A stretch of 64,000 bases of DNA from Hydrangea macrophylla (Eukaryota > Streptophyta > Magnoliopsida > Cornales > Hydrangeaceae). Position numbers and translations under genes: made by a program. The stretch spans positions 112,754,605-112,818,604 of the forward strand of contig CM066983.1 of assembly GCA_033977485.1 (NCBI GenBank), read 5' to 3'. Below, piece after piece: positions 1 to 13,700 of the stretch (the stretch's first letter is position 1; every line of letters starts with the position of its first letter). Below the pieces are notes generated by a model. The model worked only from the letters and a program-made list of their open reading frames with translations, was not told where the DNA came from and did not search any database.

Positions 1-479
1 GCTTTCGTTGTTTTTTGTTCTCATGTTTCAATGAATATCTTTTTCGCAAAAAAGAAAAAAAAAAAAAAAAGAAAATGTGCGAACTTGAGAGCATTTTATT
101 TTTATGTTGGCAAACTTCAGAGCATTCGGTAGTTCCATAAGCTCGTATTTGACTTAAGCTCGTATTTGACTAATAATAAGTTTTGAAAAAATTGGAAAAA
201 AGGTCATTAAAAGGAGCTTTGTTGAGATTAAGGACAACTTAAAGTGGACATTGGGGATAAGTCCTCCCAATGTCCAATGTCCATAGACCAAAATATCATC
301 ATCTTCATCCTCTAACCCTAGCCAAATCCTAGCCACTTACTACCACCCCAATCACCTCCGGCCACCACCCTCGCCGTCTCCGGCCACCACTGCCATCTCC
401 GGTGACCACCACCTCACCATCTCCAGTGACCACCGCCGGCCGTCATCCTCTTTCCTTCCTCCCCTACTTTAAAACTATT

Positions 480-483
<4 letters not shown>

Positions 484-520
<37 letters not shown>
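484..520. repeat. (TC)n microsatellite
   Basis: An uninterrupted CT dinucleotide run is seen directly. It lies just downstream of a CCACC-rich stretch and upstream of an AAGAAG-rich stretch. Confidence 0.95.
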
Positions 521-526
<6 letters not shown>

Positions 527-1378
527 GATCTAAGAAGAATAAGAAGAAGAAGAAGAAGGCTTTAAAGTTATAGATCTAGGGCTTTTTTTCTTTTATAGAT
601 GAGGTGTTATAGATATAGGAAGAAGAAGTGGAAAACCTTTCAGCACGGTCGACGGACATGGATAGTGGCAGTCAGAAGGTGGACGGCGGATGTGGCCAAT
701 TTGTCGTTTTTTGGTCGTAAAATTGGAGATATCCTAAGTTAAATTTGACTTATGTTTTAAGTCATCCTATTTCAAATTTGACTTCAGATAATTCTGAACT
801 GAAATTACATTCAATACTATATTTTTTCACTAAGAAAATTTAACACAACCTCTTTTGAACCTGGACATTTCCCCCCACTAAAGGAATTAAGTGCAATTTT
901 ACTAAGAAAGTTAAGTGAAATTTCACTTATGACAAATCAAAGTTAAGTAAAATTTTACATCATAAGTCAAATTTCACTTAACCTATCCTATGTGAAATTT
1001 GACTTAAGATATGTTACGTGAAAATTATGGTGTAACCTCATCATGCCAATGGGATGTGTGAGGATCATGAATGGTGGTCGACGTCTTGCGTGGTGGTCAT
1101 CGAAGCTCGCAAGTTCTGGCGATGGTGATGATATATTAATCTAGATCTAGATCTTGACCGGTGATCTAGATCTTGTTTGATGACGATAATGATGGATATG
1201 AACGTAGTGGTCACAACGATGGTGATGGTGGCTATGGTGGTTTCGATGACATCCATGGCAGTTGTGGTAGTGATAGCATGTGGCAATGGTGGTGGTGGTA
1301 CTTGGTGATGGTGGTGGGGCAATGACTTCGATGGGAGCAGCAATGACGGCAACAGTAATAGCTTCGATGACGGCGACA

Positions 1379-1420
1379 GCTCCAACTCCGGCTCCAGCTC
1401 CAGCTCCAGCTCCAGTGGTG
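1379..1420. repeat. GCTCCA-type hexamer repeat
   Basis: Degenerate hexamers (GCTCCA with CTCCGG variants) repeat about six times. On the minus strand they read as alternating Glu-Leu codons. This is low-complexity sequence, not evidence of a gene. Confidence 0.8.
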
Positions 1421-2001
1421 GTGCTTTGACAGTGAGTATGAGAGAGAAAGTCATAGAGAGAGAAGAGAGACAATAGTGAGGAGCATAAAGAGAGGGGTAG
1501 TTAGGGCTATTGAAAAATATGAAATATACTTGAGGAGTGGTTTTTGAGTGATGTGGATTGGAGTGAAAAATGGGCTTGGACTTTTATCCTTATGTAGGCT
1601 AGTGTTAATGGATTGTCCTATAAACCAAGAAAACCCAATCTTAGGGATCTTATGTCAAGCCTTTCTATATTTTTATGAAAACAACTTTACAGTATGGCGT
1701 CTTGGTAAGGTGCTTCCAGTTGGATAATATGTGTTTTTGCCATGTTTAAGGGCTAATAAAAGTGGGACCCACTTAGAGTTTAAGTGGGGTCATTGTGGAT
1801 TTGTGTTCTCCTCCATGAGGAGATGAAGTTTGGATATTCACATGTCCAAAACTATTGATGGGTGAATGAGAAATTAATGATTAAAGGTTGCCCCTTACAA
1901 GGAGTTGTTGAAATGAAAGAGGTTTACAACTTGCCTTGTCCCACATAGGAAAACTAGAAGTAGCATTTAGTGTATTTATAAAGCTACTTCATGTTTTGGG
2001 T

Positions 2002-2006
2002 TTGGG
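2002..2006. repeat. Target-site duplication (left) TTGGG
   Basis: Matches 4576-4580 exactly and directly abuts the TG terminus of the solo LTR. Confidence 0.8.
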
Positions 2007-4575
2007 TGTGGGACCCCGACCCGCCGTGGTCGGAATACCTGCTAGTACAACTCAACTAATCAACAACAATAAATTTAACCTGTGATTAACAGATTTATAC
2101 AAAAAACACCTTATTATAGAACTTAAAATATTCACACATCCAAGGTATTATACATTAACCTAATCCAACACAACCAAACTTAAAAGTTAAGTGTTTACAA
2201 CATCCTGCAAAAGTTACAACTAAACGGTATTTTAAAATTTTCTGACAAAATACCACTCTTGTGGTCAACCCATAGCAACCCCAGACCCATGGCAGTGTAA
2301 TTCCTAATTCAGCTTCATTAAAGGGGTACTTGCACAGAAAATCTATGTGGGCGTGAGCAAAACCACGGCTCACTACAACTAGATAAAACAAATTGCAAGT
2401 TTAAGCATATAAACAGCCCAGCACAGCACAAATACAGCATTTATGCAATATTAAAATGCAACTCATACATGCCGTGACTCACACACCCGGGCCCAACAGC
2501 TTTAGCCTTTCGCGGCTTATTACTAAGTTTTCAGCTACTTGGTTTAACAGCTCAGCAATGCAAGTGCACAACATACATGTCATGCCAGCTATGTATATAA
2601 ACATAAATTGCAATACAGCAATATCTAGAAGACCCACCTCAAATTCAGCAAGCGTGTAAAATTCACCTTTCTACTTGCTCCTCGGTTAACTCCTTGGGTC
2701 CGCTACTACTAGTCTCGGTCCCTGAAATCTTAAAAATTAGATTTCATAGCAAATATAGTATTAATTTAGATAATAATCCACAAATCTTATAATAACAACA
2801 AAAAAAATTAACAACTTAGGCTTTCTAATTGAAAAAGAATCTATATTTCTCAAACTTCAACTTCATAACTAGTAAGTAAAAATAAACATCTTCTATAATA
2901 AATAAAAATGTAGAAAGAAACAACTTCCATAATAAATAAAAATTTAAGAAGTTCAAGTTGTAATTGAAACAATCCAAATTCCCAAAATCACACCCAAATA
3001 GCCCCTAATCTCTAACTTTCTCTCTCTACCCAAGTGAAGTTTATATATATATATATATATATATAAAACAACTCTTCTATGGAGGTTTTCAAGTTCTACC
3101 AACTCTTGGAGACATAAGTTTTTAACTCAAAATAATAGTCACAATGCATTAAAAAAAAAACCCCATCTAACATTGTTCACCACAACCATCAAATAAAAAA
3201 AAAATCAAGAACCCATTTCTAGCTTCTAAAGCTCAAAAACATCTTCAATGGTGTTTTACCCAAATCATAACCCAATTCTTCCAAACCCAAAACTAACATT
3301 CTCATATGCTTCTCAAATATGTTATTAGCATCTAACAAATTTAAATGTCAAGTTATAATCAATAATTTTTACAAACCAAGCAAGACCCATAAGCTAGAGG
3401 TTTAAAAACACACACTACACCAAGAACACACACTACACCAAGAACACACACTAATCTCTACTACTTTTCCCAACTCTTCCCAACTCAACTCTTTCAAAGC
3501 TTGTTGTAAGAGTACCCCAAAGCATTAAAAACATCATTCTAACAACAAAAATCAACCCACATATAGATTTGAAACAATAATTTTTAAGAACCCATAAAGC
3601 TCAAAAGCTTCAAATTTCATCCATGGTGGTTACCACCTCAAACCCAACTCAATCCTTTCAAGACTTGAACTAGGAGTGTTTCATGACATTAATAACATAC
3701 TCTCAACACTTTTAACATTAAAATCAAAACCCAAACAAAAACTCAATTTTCGGATTTATTAAAAACCCTTAAATTTCAACACCCCAACAATTGCAAAATC
3801 AACAATACTCAAGCAAAACTTGCCATACATGGTATACACATCACCCAAGGCATATAAAATACATATTCACTATCAAAATCAACCCCACAAATCTCCAATT
3901 TTCGGATTTCTACCAAACCCTAAAAACACATCTTGCAAACTTGCTCAAAATTCAAGTTTAACATGAAAAACTTCATACCACACCATATATACATATCAAA
4001 GAGTATTTAAGCAAGTTCTAAACCATAAATTTACAACTTTAATCCCTTAATTTCAGATTCTAAGAAAAGAATTCAAAAACCCTAATTCATACTTTCAACC
4101 AATTTCACATACCTAGGGTGTAGAAGATGAAGTTTCCTCCCTTTCTTCTCAATTTCTATGACTTCTTCCCCTTACTCTTCTTCTTTCTCTTCTCTGTAAT
4201 CCCAAAACTGTACAGTGAAGGACTAACGTATCTCCTTTACAATTGATTTTTTCAACTTTTTAAAAATTATGTTTAACACCCCAACTTTCTTTAAAACAAA
4301 CACTTGAGTTCTCAAACTTCCCCAAATTTTCCCATATCATCTTAGTACCCCCAAAAAGAGTTATTTCCTAACTCAAAATCCCAAAAATGGAATTTCCTAG
4401 TTCTAACCAAACGCATAATTATTTAATAATTGACAGCTCAGCATAAAAAAAAAAATCTAATAACAATTCAGCTTAAATAATTAAATCACAGAATTTTAAA
4501 TTTAAACAACTCAGTTCAGCTTAATAAAATAAATGATTTATTATTTTAATATTCTTTTCGGGTTCGGGTCTCACA
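2007..4575 (-). mobile_element. Solo LTR, 2569 bp, with 5-bp target-site duplication
   Basis: The sequence starts TGTGGGACCCC and ends GGGTCTCACA, so the ends are a TG..CA inverted pair. It is flanked by perfect TTGGG duplications at 2002-2006 and 4576-4580. No coding domain, primer-binding site or internal region is present, which is what unequal recombination between two LTRs leaves behind. On the minus strand it begins TGTGAGACCCG, similar to Ty3/gypsy chromovirus LTRs, so I assign that orientation tentatively. Inside are a (TA)n tract near 3043-3064 and three copies of an ACACACTACACCAAG unit near 3408-3450. It interrupts an older LTR-like sequence. Boundaries are well supported; the superfamily is inferred. 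Confidence 0.8.
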
Positions 4576-4580
4576 TTGGG
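4576..4580. repeat. Target-site duplication (right) TTGGG
   Basis: Matches 2002-2006 exactly and directly abuts the CA terminus of the solo LTR. Confidence 0.8.
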
Positions 4581-5251
4581 CCCCAAGGGGTACCCAGTTT
4601 TGTGGAAGGGGGAGGACCTAAGGCCCTTTGAGTTTACTCTACACACGCGCGCCGTCGTTGACCGACCAGCCGAACCGGGCCGGGTCAGCGCAGAATACTT
4701 CTTTTTGGACCCCAGAATTTTCAGAGTTTGAAATTTCTTCACACTTGACATGTGACAGAAATTGAAAGGTCTAAAGAGTTACAGAACTCCAAGAGGTTGT
4801 TGTTACAACCTTTGGAATTTCTGAACTGATTTGGATTAATCCACAGATATATACCAACTCTCCTTCAGTCTATACACACCTCCAACACAATTTTACACAC
4901 TGTTCTTCAAAGAGTTCCTACTTTCAGTCCCAGTTTCAGAGAGAGAGTCACAGAATATAGTTGGTTCGCTGGAGCAGTTGTACATTGTGCAAGTACGACT
5001 GTTAGAAGCCGCTGTATCTTGGGAGACAGACGCCGACGATTTCCTTAAGCACATCCGGTGAGGCGGCGAATCTGTTTTAAGGAAACTGTGAAATATCACA
5101 GGCCTCGATTTGATCTTATTTTGTTGTAGTTTTCCAGTTATTGCTTTCTGTTTACATATTGTAATTCTATTTCTGTTCAAGTTCTATTTTCCAGTTTGTA
5201 ATCAAGAATCTGGTTCTGTTTTCCAATTGTATCAATGTAATTTTTCCAACA

Positions 5252-6080
5252 CTTCCAACCAAGCTAAGTAATTTAATTGCTGACAAAAATAATTAGCACG
5301 AGAAGTATATTAATCCTACTGGTTCAATTGCTAAAAGGTGAATATCATACAATTAACACTATATTCTTAAAATCAAATAAGTAATCTTTGTATTTTTCTT
5401 TCTCTTACATGTACTCTAATTATGCATTCATTATATTGGATGATATTTGTGAAAATCAAAACACAAGTAAATATTAGTTGCAACGGGTACGTCATGTTAT
5501 CATCTATAACAACACTAATACAATAGCAATTTTTGTTGATGTGAAACGAGATTTCCAAAAAATAGGAGGACAAATGAATTGATAAAGGAATCTAATTAGC
5601 TTGCAATAGCATGTCGCTTTTATAACCGTTACAACCAACATTTTTCTCCAAAACACAAACATAGTGACGTAGCAAGAAGTTAAAAAGCTTTTAAATGGGG
5701 GGTATTTTGTTTTCTTTAAAGATTTAAGGGTATAATTGTTTCAATAAAATTTTATAGTGCGATAATTTAAAACTCGGACTCAAGTTTGGTTTGTGTAGGT
5801 GATTTAAGGGTTATAATTGGTTTCTAAATGAGTAATATTTGGGACACAACCTTCATACAACTTTCATACAACCTCCTCAAAAGATGTGTCTATCTCTCTT
5901 TGCAAATTTCCAATTGAATTTGTAGTGGGGGTAAATAAAAACTCGGTCTTAAAAGTCTTTGTGGAAGAAAGTGTAATTCTAAAGAGTAAGACACCTCTAC
6001 ACGTGTCTTACATTTGACGCGTTCATAAAAAAGATGATTAAGTGTCCACGTAGATTAATATTAGTGGCCATCGTAAAGGG
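5252..6080. other. Intergenic region upstream of the PHD-GNAT gene
   Basis: AT-rich sequence with no coding evidence. Two related stretches near 5715-5750 and 5800-5830 share GATTTAAGGG(T)TATAATTG and look like a decayed local duplication. Nothing else was recognised. Confidence 0.6.
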
Positions 6081-6089
6081 TCCCACAAA

Positions 6090-6505
6090 AAGATATATAG
6101 TTGGCAAACACTCCAAATCGATTTTTATCCGTTCCCCTTCTCGTTTCTTCCAAATCTCGACGAGACTTTTATTTTTAATAATCTCTCTCTCTCTCTGTCT
6201 CTCTCTCTCTCCTCTCTAAAAATCTCGACCGCCAACAGAAAATTTCAGATTTGGTTTTGTTGCCGCTCTCTCTGCTTTCGTGTTCGTGCAAGAGAAGAAG
6301 AAACACAGAAAAACCCCCCAAACCCCTGAATTTCTTCGTGGAAGGTTGTTGTAAAATTATTACTACAATCTATTATGTGAATTCAGATCTGTTTTCAATT
6401 GAAGTGTGTTGGGGGCTGTTTGTATATAGATACTTCTGGATCTCCAATTAACAGTGCGTGTTTGTACCAATTCATACGCTCTTTGAATATATACTCCTTT
6501 GAAAG
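6090..6505 (+). promoter_or_regulatory. Likely promoter and 5' leader exon of the PHD-GNAT gene
   Basis: A TATA-like GATATATAG sits near 6090. It is followed by a pyrimidine-rich leader with a (CT)n tract at about 6181-6214, typical of plant 5' untranslated exons. A good donor (GAAAG|GTAGG) at 6505/6506 pairs with an acceptor TTACAG ending at 6792, giving a 287-bp leader intron. The transcription start is inferred, not seen. Confidence 0.5.
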
Positions 6506-6807
6506 GTAGGTTTTCTTGAATCTTCAAATCACGATAGGCGGCTTATATATATACATATATAATTCTCTGAATAATCTTCTTGGTTGGTTTCTTGGTGGAT
6601 TTTGGCGTTTTAGGGTTTTTTTTTTTGGGATTGAATTAACAGCAGTGAGTGTTATCTTTGTTGTAAATTTCAAATATTATTGGTGGCAAACTCTAAAGAT
6701 TTGGGGGGAAAAAAATCCAGCTTTCAGTTATTAGGTAGTTTATAATTTGAATGCTTATTGGGAAGTGTTTTTTACAATTGAAAAAATTACAGAGGGGTTG
6801 TGGTCGA

Positions 6808-9645
6808 ATGGGAGAAGTGGACGTTTGTGTAGTAGCAGTGTTAAATGATGTAGATATGGAAAATAAGAATTCAGAAAGAGTTGAAGCAAAGCGAGACCAT
6901 GAATGGTTGGCAGACCATATAGAAACAGAGCCTTGCACTAAGAAGCAAGCAATCGAAGCTTCTTCGGCGGAGAATAATGAAACAGTGCCTTGTGCCAAGG
7001 ATGATTCGGAGGAAGCTTTAATCGATATCCAAAAGGAACCTTGTGCTACAAATTTGCTGAAGGAAGCTTCCAATGAAGACTTATGCTCTGAAGTCTCAAA
7101 CCCAATTTTGTCTCCAACAGATAATGCTTCTAGCTTTCAGACTATTAGCAGTCAACCAGCTGAATTGGTGACCAATAACCACATTGGTTGCGATGAAATC
7201 ACATCAACATGTTCTGGGAATTCAAGTACCGAGGAGACCTTAAGTGAAGAGGATGATCATAGTGGAAATGACACATATAGTGCAGTTTCTACATCCCATG
7301 TTGTACTTGAGATTCCAAAGCATGCCAGCTCTACGGGAATAAGAAAAATTACGTTTAAGTTCAGCAAGCGCAAGGAGGACCATGATAATCAATTATCTGC
7401 TTTGGCTGCTGATCGGCCTGTGGCTAATAGGGTTATTGATGGATTAGCTTATAGTGGGTATAAGCCGAGTGCAGCAGTGGAATATTCAAATGCAGAAATG
7501 AATGAAGGTTTTCAAGGGAGGTGGTTTTCTGAATCCAGGAATCCTAATTTATGTTATACTAATATGGAAATTGATCCGGACAGATATCCGACGAATGTTA
7601 AAAAGCTGTTGTCAACTGGTATTCTTGAAGGGGCTAAGGTGAAGTACATCTCTATTTCAGGGGAGGTATGTAGTAGTACAATTTATTCTGGTGTATTTTC
7701 AGTGTCAAACATTGTGCCTCTTCAGAACACTAATATGTTTTTATTTTTATTTTTATTATTATTATTTTTTTGTGGTCCAGAAGGAGCTTATTGGAATCAT
7801 TAGTGGTGGAGGGTATTTATGCGGCTGTTCAGCTTGCAATTTCACCAAAGTCAGTCAGTGTTTTGCATTTAAACTTCTCTATTATTTTGGCACAGTTTGA
7901 AATTTTCTTAGCGTACTGAATTATAAATGGTATAAACAGATTCTCAGCGCCTATGAGTTTGAGATTCATGCTGGTGGCAAAACTAGACACCCAAATAATC
8001 ACATATACATGGAGAACGGAAAACCAATTTATAGCATAATCGAAGCGCTGAAGACGGCACCACTCAACACACTAGATGAAGTGATAAAAGATGTGGCTGG
8101 TTCCTCTGTCAATGAGGGGTTCTTCGAGGTCTGGAAAGGTGATGCTGATGGCTGAACTCTCTCTCTCACTCACGTGCGCACTCACAATTGCACATACACA
8201 GACAATTTGAACTGGAGTCTGGAGATATCGTACAACCCCCATCCCTAAACCACCACCCACACTGCAAGCACACGTACATTTGATGCGAATTTAGTGACTT
8301 TTGAGCTCAATTGGTTTAGGAGTTCTATACGGATTTTGTTTGTATAGTATAAATTTTGATGTTTTCTTTATTTTACAGCTAGTCTTCAACAAAACAAGGA
8401 AATGCCTAAAGCAGGAAAAAAACATCACATGACGCTGCCTGGCATGCATGATTCAACAAGGTAAGAAGTTGAATCTTTTGCGGGATACTACATGCTATGT
8501 GACATGCTGTCTAGTATATATATCGGGTGCAGGGTGTGTGTGTGTCTAGGGTCTTACCTCTCTAAACTCCAAATCTTACGATAGTGGGACTCCTGAAATG
8601 TGTTTGAATACGGATACACATGCACGTTCTTAAGTTATAAAGACAATATATGCAATATAACATTGCTTTGTGAGATGTTATCTTACTGACTAATCATTTA
8701 TAGAATTCAATAGGGTTTTCTATCTATCTTTTCATATAAAAATTGAAACTCTTCTTTGTTCTTGAGATTCTTCTTGGTTTTTCAACATCTCCACATTCGA
8801 TGTATCCATTTTTGCGTAGGGGGTGTTGAACACATCTTGTATCCATAGTTGAAGCATATCCTGTCGAGTTAGGGTACTTTGGGTTGGTGTGTGTGTGTGT
8901 GCCCTCTGGTCTTTTTTTTTTCAAGTATCTGATTTATCCAATTTGAATTCAACTTGGGGCAAGGTTCCTATTGACATAATCCACAAGAGAACCATTAAGT
9001 AGGACATTTCCTCATCCTATGTTCTTCTAAAGCATAGTTTCTTATGCCTCATATTGGTATTATGGTTGAACTTTTAAAGCCGACAATCTGTTCTGTGGTT
9101 AAACAACATTCCTACGATGAAACCTCCGGCTATTCAGGTCAATAGATGGAAGACAGCCTAAGACATACTTCATGTTCCTATATTCAGAGCTTCCCTTTTA
9201 AACAACAAATCTTTATGGGTGAGACAGAGGAAGTACGGAAACAGGGGGTGGGTGGGTGGTGTAGATAACGGAATTATTCATCGATCAATTGATAATTAAA
9301 ATTAAATGCACCATTTGGTCTTAGTCTCTGATTTTACGCTTATTGTGCAGGCCAAACTCCTCCTCCAGCCCAGTTTTGCAGCAAAAGAAAGGTAGACCTA
9401 AGAAAAGGTGAGCACTCATTTCTTTTTTTCTTCTCCTTTTCCTTTTCTACTGTCTACCTCTGGTTTCTGTCTACTTTCTGTCCTCTTTTTGAAAAATGCT
9501 GCTTTAGGTGGTTCTCCTATTTTTTATTTTTTTTTTTATTTTTGCATATTGATGACAGAGATAATGATCTGCATCGGGTACTTTTTATGCCAAATGGACT
9601 TCCAGATGGGACTGACCTGGCTTACTATTCTAAAGGACAGGTGGT

Positions 9646-9680
<35 letters not shown>

Positions 9681-10642
9681 GTATATGTATATTTATGTAT
9701 ACGGGATGGGTAATGCTTAGTTTTTTCTTTTGCATGTGTTTTAATTTCTGTGGTGGTTGCTTAACTTTCTTTCTCGCTTGATGTCTTGCTCCTGTTATCT
9801 GGTTAATATTGTTTTCTGTTTCTTTGCAGAGAGTACTTGGGGGCTACAAGCAGGGGAATGGTATAGTATGTAATTGTTGTAACACTGAGGTATTAACTTG
9901 TAGTTGATCACTTTTCACTTAGTACGTGTAGTTGTAGAACCTCTCTCTTATGAATTCTTATTGTTTCCTTTCTGTGGCAGATTAGTCCTTCACAGTTTGA
10001 AGCTCATGCTGGATGGTCTGCTAGGCGTCAACCGTGAGTTGCATATAATGACCGAAATTTGTTAGGTCGTATTATTATGCTATGCTCTGATTTAGAATTT
10101 CTTCATTTTCCAGCTACCGTAACATTTGTATATCCAGTGGACAGACGCTCCATGATATAGCTCTTTCATTGGCAAATGGACATAGTCTTGTCACCGGTGT
10201 AAGTGACGATATGTGTGCGGTGTGTGGAGATGGAGGGGAACTAATTAATTGTGATGGATGCCCTCGGGCGTTTCATACAGGTGGATGATTTGGTTTTGTT
10301 TGAATAAATTGTTTCTTTGAACTTGTTAACCTGATTTAGTGGCTTTAGTATTGTATTTTAAACCTTTTAGTTATGTTTTAGTGCAGCATACATTCCTGGA
10401 ATTTATCTATACTGTATTCCCATGGCTTCTGATCCATTTTTTAAACTTCCAGAAACTCCTTGAAGTTCCACTAATTTATTCAACTTTTAAAAGTGACTAA
10501 TAATTTGGACATGAAAGTTGAGCTAAAAGCTTTGCCATCATTGTGTGCAAAAGATGAGCTCTTTCATGGTTTGGGTTCTTTTATGTGTGCCTGATAAATC
10601 TGTTTGTTTCACATATGTGTAACTTATGAATATCTGAAGATG

Positions 10643-10713
<71 letters not shown>

Positions 10714-13700
10714 CATGTGTGTGCATGTTTGCATATTTGCGTGACCTTCACTTTTGTCGTAAAGTGGCTTTTGAAGAGAACTCTATCAATTTGGTAGCAT
10801 TATTTGGTTTGAGACTGTTGAGGCAAAAAATGGTATGTTGGGGAGGGGGGGAAGCGAAGTTGGAGCTTTGACTGAACTTTTTGGTTTGCCTTATTAAAAT
10901 GATTGACCTCCTAATTTGTCTATTACATATTCACTAATCAACAAAAGTGTATGAGTATAACATGTTTGGCCAACAAGGTCCCTGCAAAATGACTCCTTTC
11001 CATCGACTTCACATCCATTTAGTGACCTAATATAAATTTGCCCGATATGGCTGATTAGTTTTGGCTTCAATCTTGTAATATAGACTAAATGACGGAACGC
11101 CCTAAATAATCTTCCCTCTTTGCCTTCAATTACATCTGAAAACGACTTGTAAACTTTATTATGACCGTCCCTCATTGGCTGTCTGCGAATTCCATTATCA
11201 AAAAGTGTATCCACGGCTTCTTGTACCAATTTCTCCCGACACATTACTAATTCACCTGGCGTAGATCTACTAGTTGTTAATAGATCGGTAAGAGTATTGT
11301 TTCGATAGATAACTCTTCTGTAGAGTTCATTAATATCCGAGCTCATTAGTTTGCCCCCACCTATCTGAATGACCGGTCTCAACTTGGGAGTCTTGAATAG
11401 CAAATTGAACACTCAATACAAGGTAATACTAGATCTAGATGCTTACCATTTACTAGTTACTATATACCTGAATAATAGAAATTGAAAGACTTGAAGTTGT
11501 TTTGTGTGTGTAGTCATAATGAATAACACATGTATTAACCCATTTTTTTTTCTTTTCTTTTTTCTTTTGATAAGCAGTTTCAAATTAGTTTTAACAGTAC
11601 TTTATTTTTTGATAAGCAGTTTAAATCTAACTTCCGTTGGTTTGAAAAAATGAAAAGATAAAAGTATGTGAACCACCATCCCTGTCACAGTTTGGTCCTG
11701 TCGTTGCCCTTGACTGGGTTATTCTTTGCTGGGGTTCTGATGACTCTGCTAGTGGGTGATTTGGTTGTGATACACATCTGTTAAACCAAGAATTTGGCGC
11801 TATGATTGGTTTAATGCGTGGGTCTGATAGCTACTTGAACTTGGAGGGAATGCAGATTTCTGTTACATAACTTAAGATGATTTTCATTCTGTTTTATTTC
11901 ATGTTGAGCACTTAACGGCTATGTCTGGGTTTCTTTTTTGACTTTGTCCAATCTATCTAAATGGGGTGATGAAATTTTGAGCCAACTATTATGGTTTGCA
12001 ATGAAGAAGTATAATGGTGGCGGCAAACAACTAAACACTTATATCTTTGCAGTTGATTCATATTTTCATGGCAGCTCTTATTTACTTGATTGTATATATG
12101 TTATATTGTATTGAGCAAACAACCTTCTTGGATTGACTGGTCACTTGTTAAGTCCCATGCGCCACTTGGTAATGTGACTAGACTTCTGATAAAATAATTC
12201 AGTAAGATGGTGGGTGCACTGAACGCCAATAAGAAATATATTTATAAGGTGAAGACTGTGTGCATGGCACATTCCCTCTTAACTATGTGTATAAGTGGAT
12301 ATTATGAGCTGTTATTTTTATTCGTTGATATCCAATTTTCTTGTGGATTCCTTTGATATGAATTATTAGTTACGTATTTCTACTTACGTATTTCTTCTCC
12401 TTTTCTTATTGCAGTCTGTTTGAAATTACAGTGTGCCCCTAAAGGTGATTGGCAATGTCCTTATTGCAAAGATAAATTTGGTCCTGGTAAAAAAGCTGCT
12501 GGTGATTTCCCAAATAATGGAAGACCTATAATATTACGTTTGACGCGTGTTGTTAAAGCGCCAGAATTTGAAAGTGGTGGTTGTGTTGTTTGTAGGTTAG
12601 TTGTTATATTTGTAGTAATTTAATTATCTTTACATGTTTGGGTTAACGTAATTGTAAATTATCCCAGTTGCAAATATGTGTTTTAACCATTTGGGAGATT
12701 ATACGGAAAAAAAAACCCAGCTTATCTCTAGAGGTCAATTGATCAATAATATGCATCACAAGGGGACAAATTTATATGGTTCTTAACTTATTATATTATG
12801 TTGAATTGTCCTACATCGCCTGGGCATAACCCCCTGTCTGTGCTTCTTGTAAGCCTAGATAATCCTCCCCTCACAAGGTGTCTTTTGAGGGTGAGTCGGG
12901 CCCATTGGCCTTTCTATTTGGTATCAGAGCTGAGTTGAGCTCCCTCCCCTCGTTGGGCTTGTTCCCTGTTGATGTGGTCCATAGGGAATATTGAATTACC
13001 CCACACTGTCCGGGCATAGCCTCCGTTTGTGCTTCTTATAAGCCTGAATAATCCTCCCCTCGTAAGGTGTCTTTTGCAGGATGACTCATCCCCATTGGTC
13101 TTTCTATTTATTATGTAGCAGATCTCAGCTCATACTCATCTAGTAAGGGTTTCTCTTCCTGTTCTGACTTCATCTTTGGGTTAGAGTCACTTCCTAAAAG
13201 TACTACTTTGGGTTGCATCATTAGAGATGACAAAGGAGGGTTCTGGTAGGAGCAGGAATAGACTGGAAAAACTACCACAGTCTGATGTTTGCGTGCAGCT
13301 TGCTAAGAAAGGATCTTCTAAATCATAGGAGTTTGAGAATTAGAAAATGCAGATTGATGGGCTGCAAGACTGATAGTGGATAGGTCAAATATAAAGTTGG
13401 TTTCTCTGGAGAGTGGAGACTTTAGATGTTATTGTCAGATATCAGACCCTTTCAAAACAATTCCAGTAAGGATTGGTCACATACATAGACAGGTTACTAG
13501 GGAGGCAGATGATATGGCTAGCTTAGGTCATACTACAGTTCTCATCCAATGGGGAAGTTTGAGAGAGAGAGAGAGAGAGAGAGAGAGCTATTAGTTACGA
13601 CATTTAGGGCCGTGTCATTTCCTAGCTGTACTTCTTACTATATTGATGAACATTCTTTACCCGGAAGCAGAAAAAGTAAAACCAGGATTTTGAATCTTCA

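Larger units (their letters stand above)
1..1905. other. Intergenic, low-complexity sequence without a convincing gene
   Basis: No gene is supported here. The stretch at about 340-450 is rich in CCACC/CCGG words, and 1180-1430 is rich in GGTGGT-type words. Open frames across these parts encode only low-complexity His/Thr/Leu-Glu protein. Positions 730-1010 repeat AAGTTAAATTTGACTT-like words in both orientations. This could be a decayed element, but I could not define termini or a target-site duplication. Confidence 0.5.
1906..5251. mobile_element. Possible LTR remnant interrupted by a solo LTR
   Basis: The flanks of the solo LTR below look like two halves of one older sequence. The left part begins TGTTGAAATG, carries a 'cttgtcccacat' block and a TATA-like GTATTTATAAAG near 1973. 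The right part ends TTTTTCCAACA near 5251. Removing the insertion leaves about 770 bp bounded by TGTTG/CAACA, as expected of an LTR. No matching target-site duplication is visible (GGAGT on the left, CTTCC on the right), so this is an inference from termini and context only. Confidence 0.35.

Noticed and set aside
1065..1473. Overlapping minus-strand ORFs with Leu-Glu and His-rich repeats
   Set aside because: They arise from simple hexamer and GGTGGT repeats; no conserved motif or gene structure.
6751..6807. In-frame upstream ATG extending the PHD-GNAT protein by 19 residues
   Set aside because: The segment lies before the acceptor TTACAG (6787-6792) of a likely leader intron, so it would be spliced out.
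10894..11109. Continuation of the open frame beside the rpoC1 match
   Set aside because: I cannot match it to a plastid gene from memory, so it is not annotated as plastid-derived.
13200..13600. Gene-like stretch ([15 protein letters not shown]...) in intron 10
   Set aside because: Several stops, no recognisable domain, and it lies within a confirmed intron; at most a decayed element fragment.
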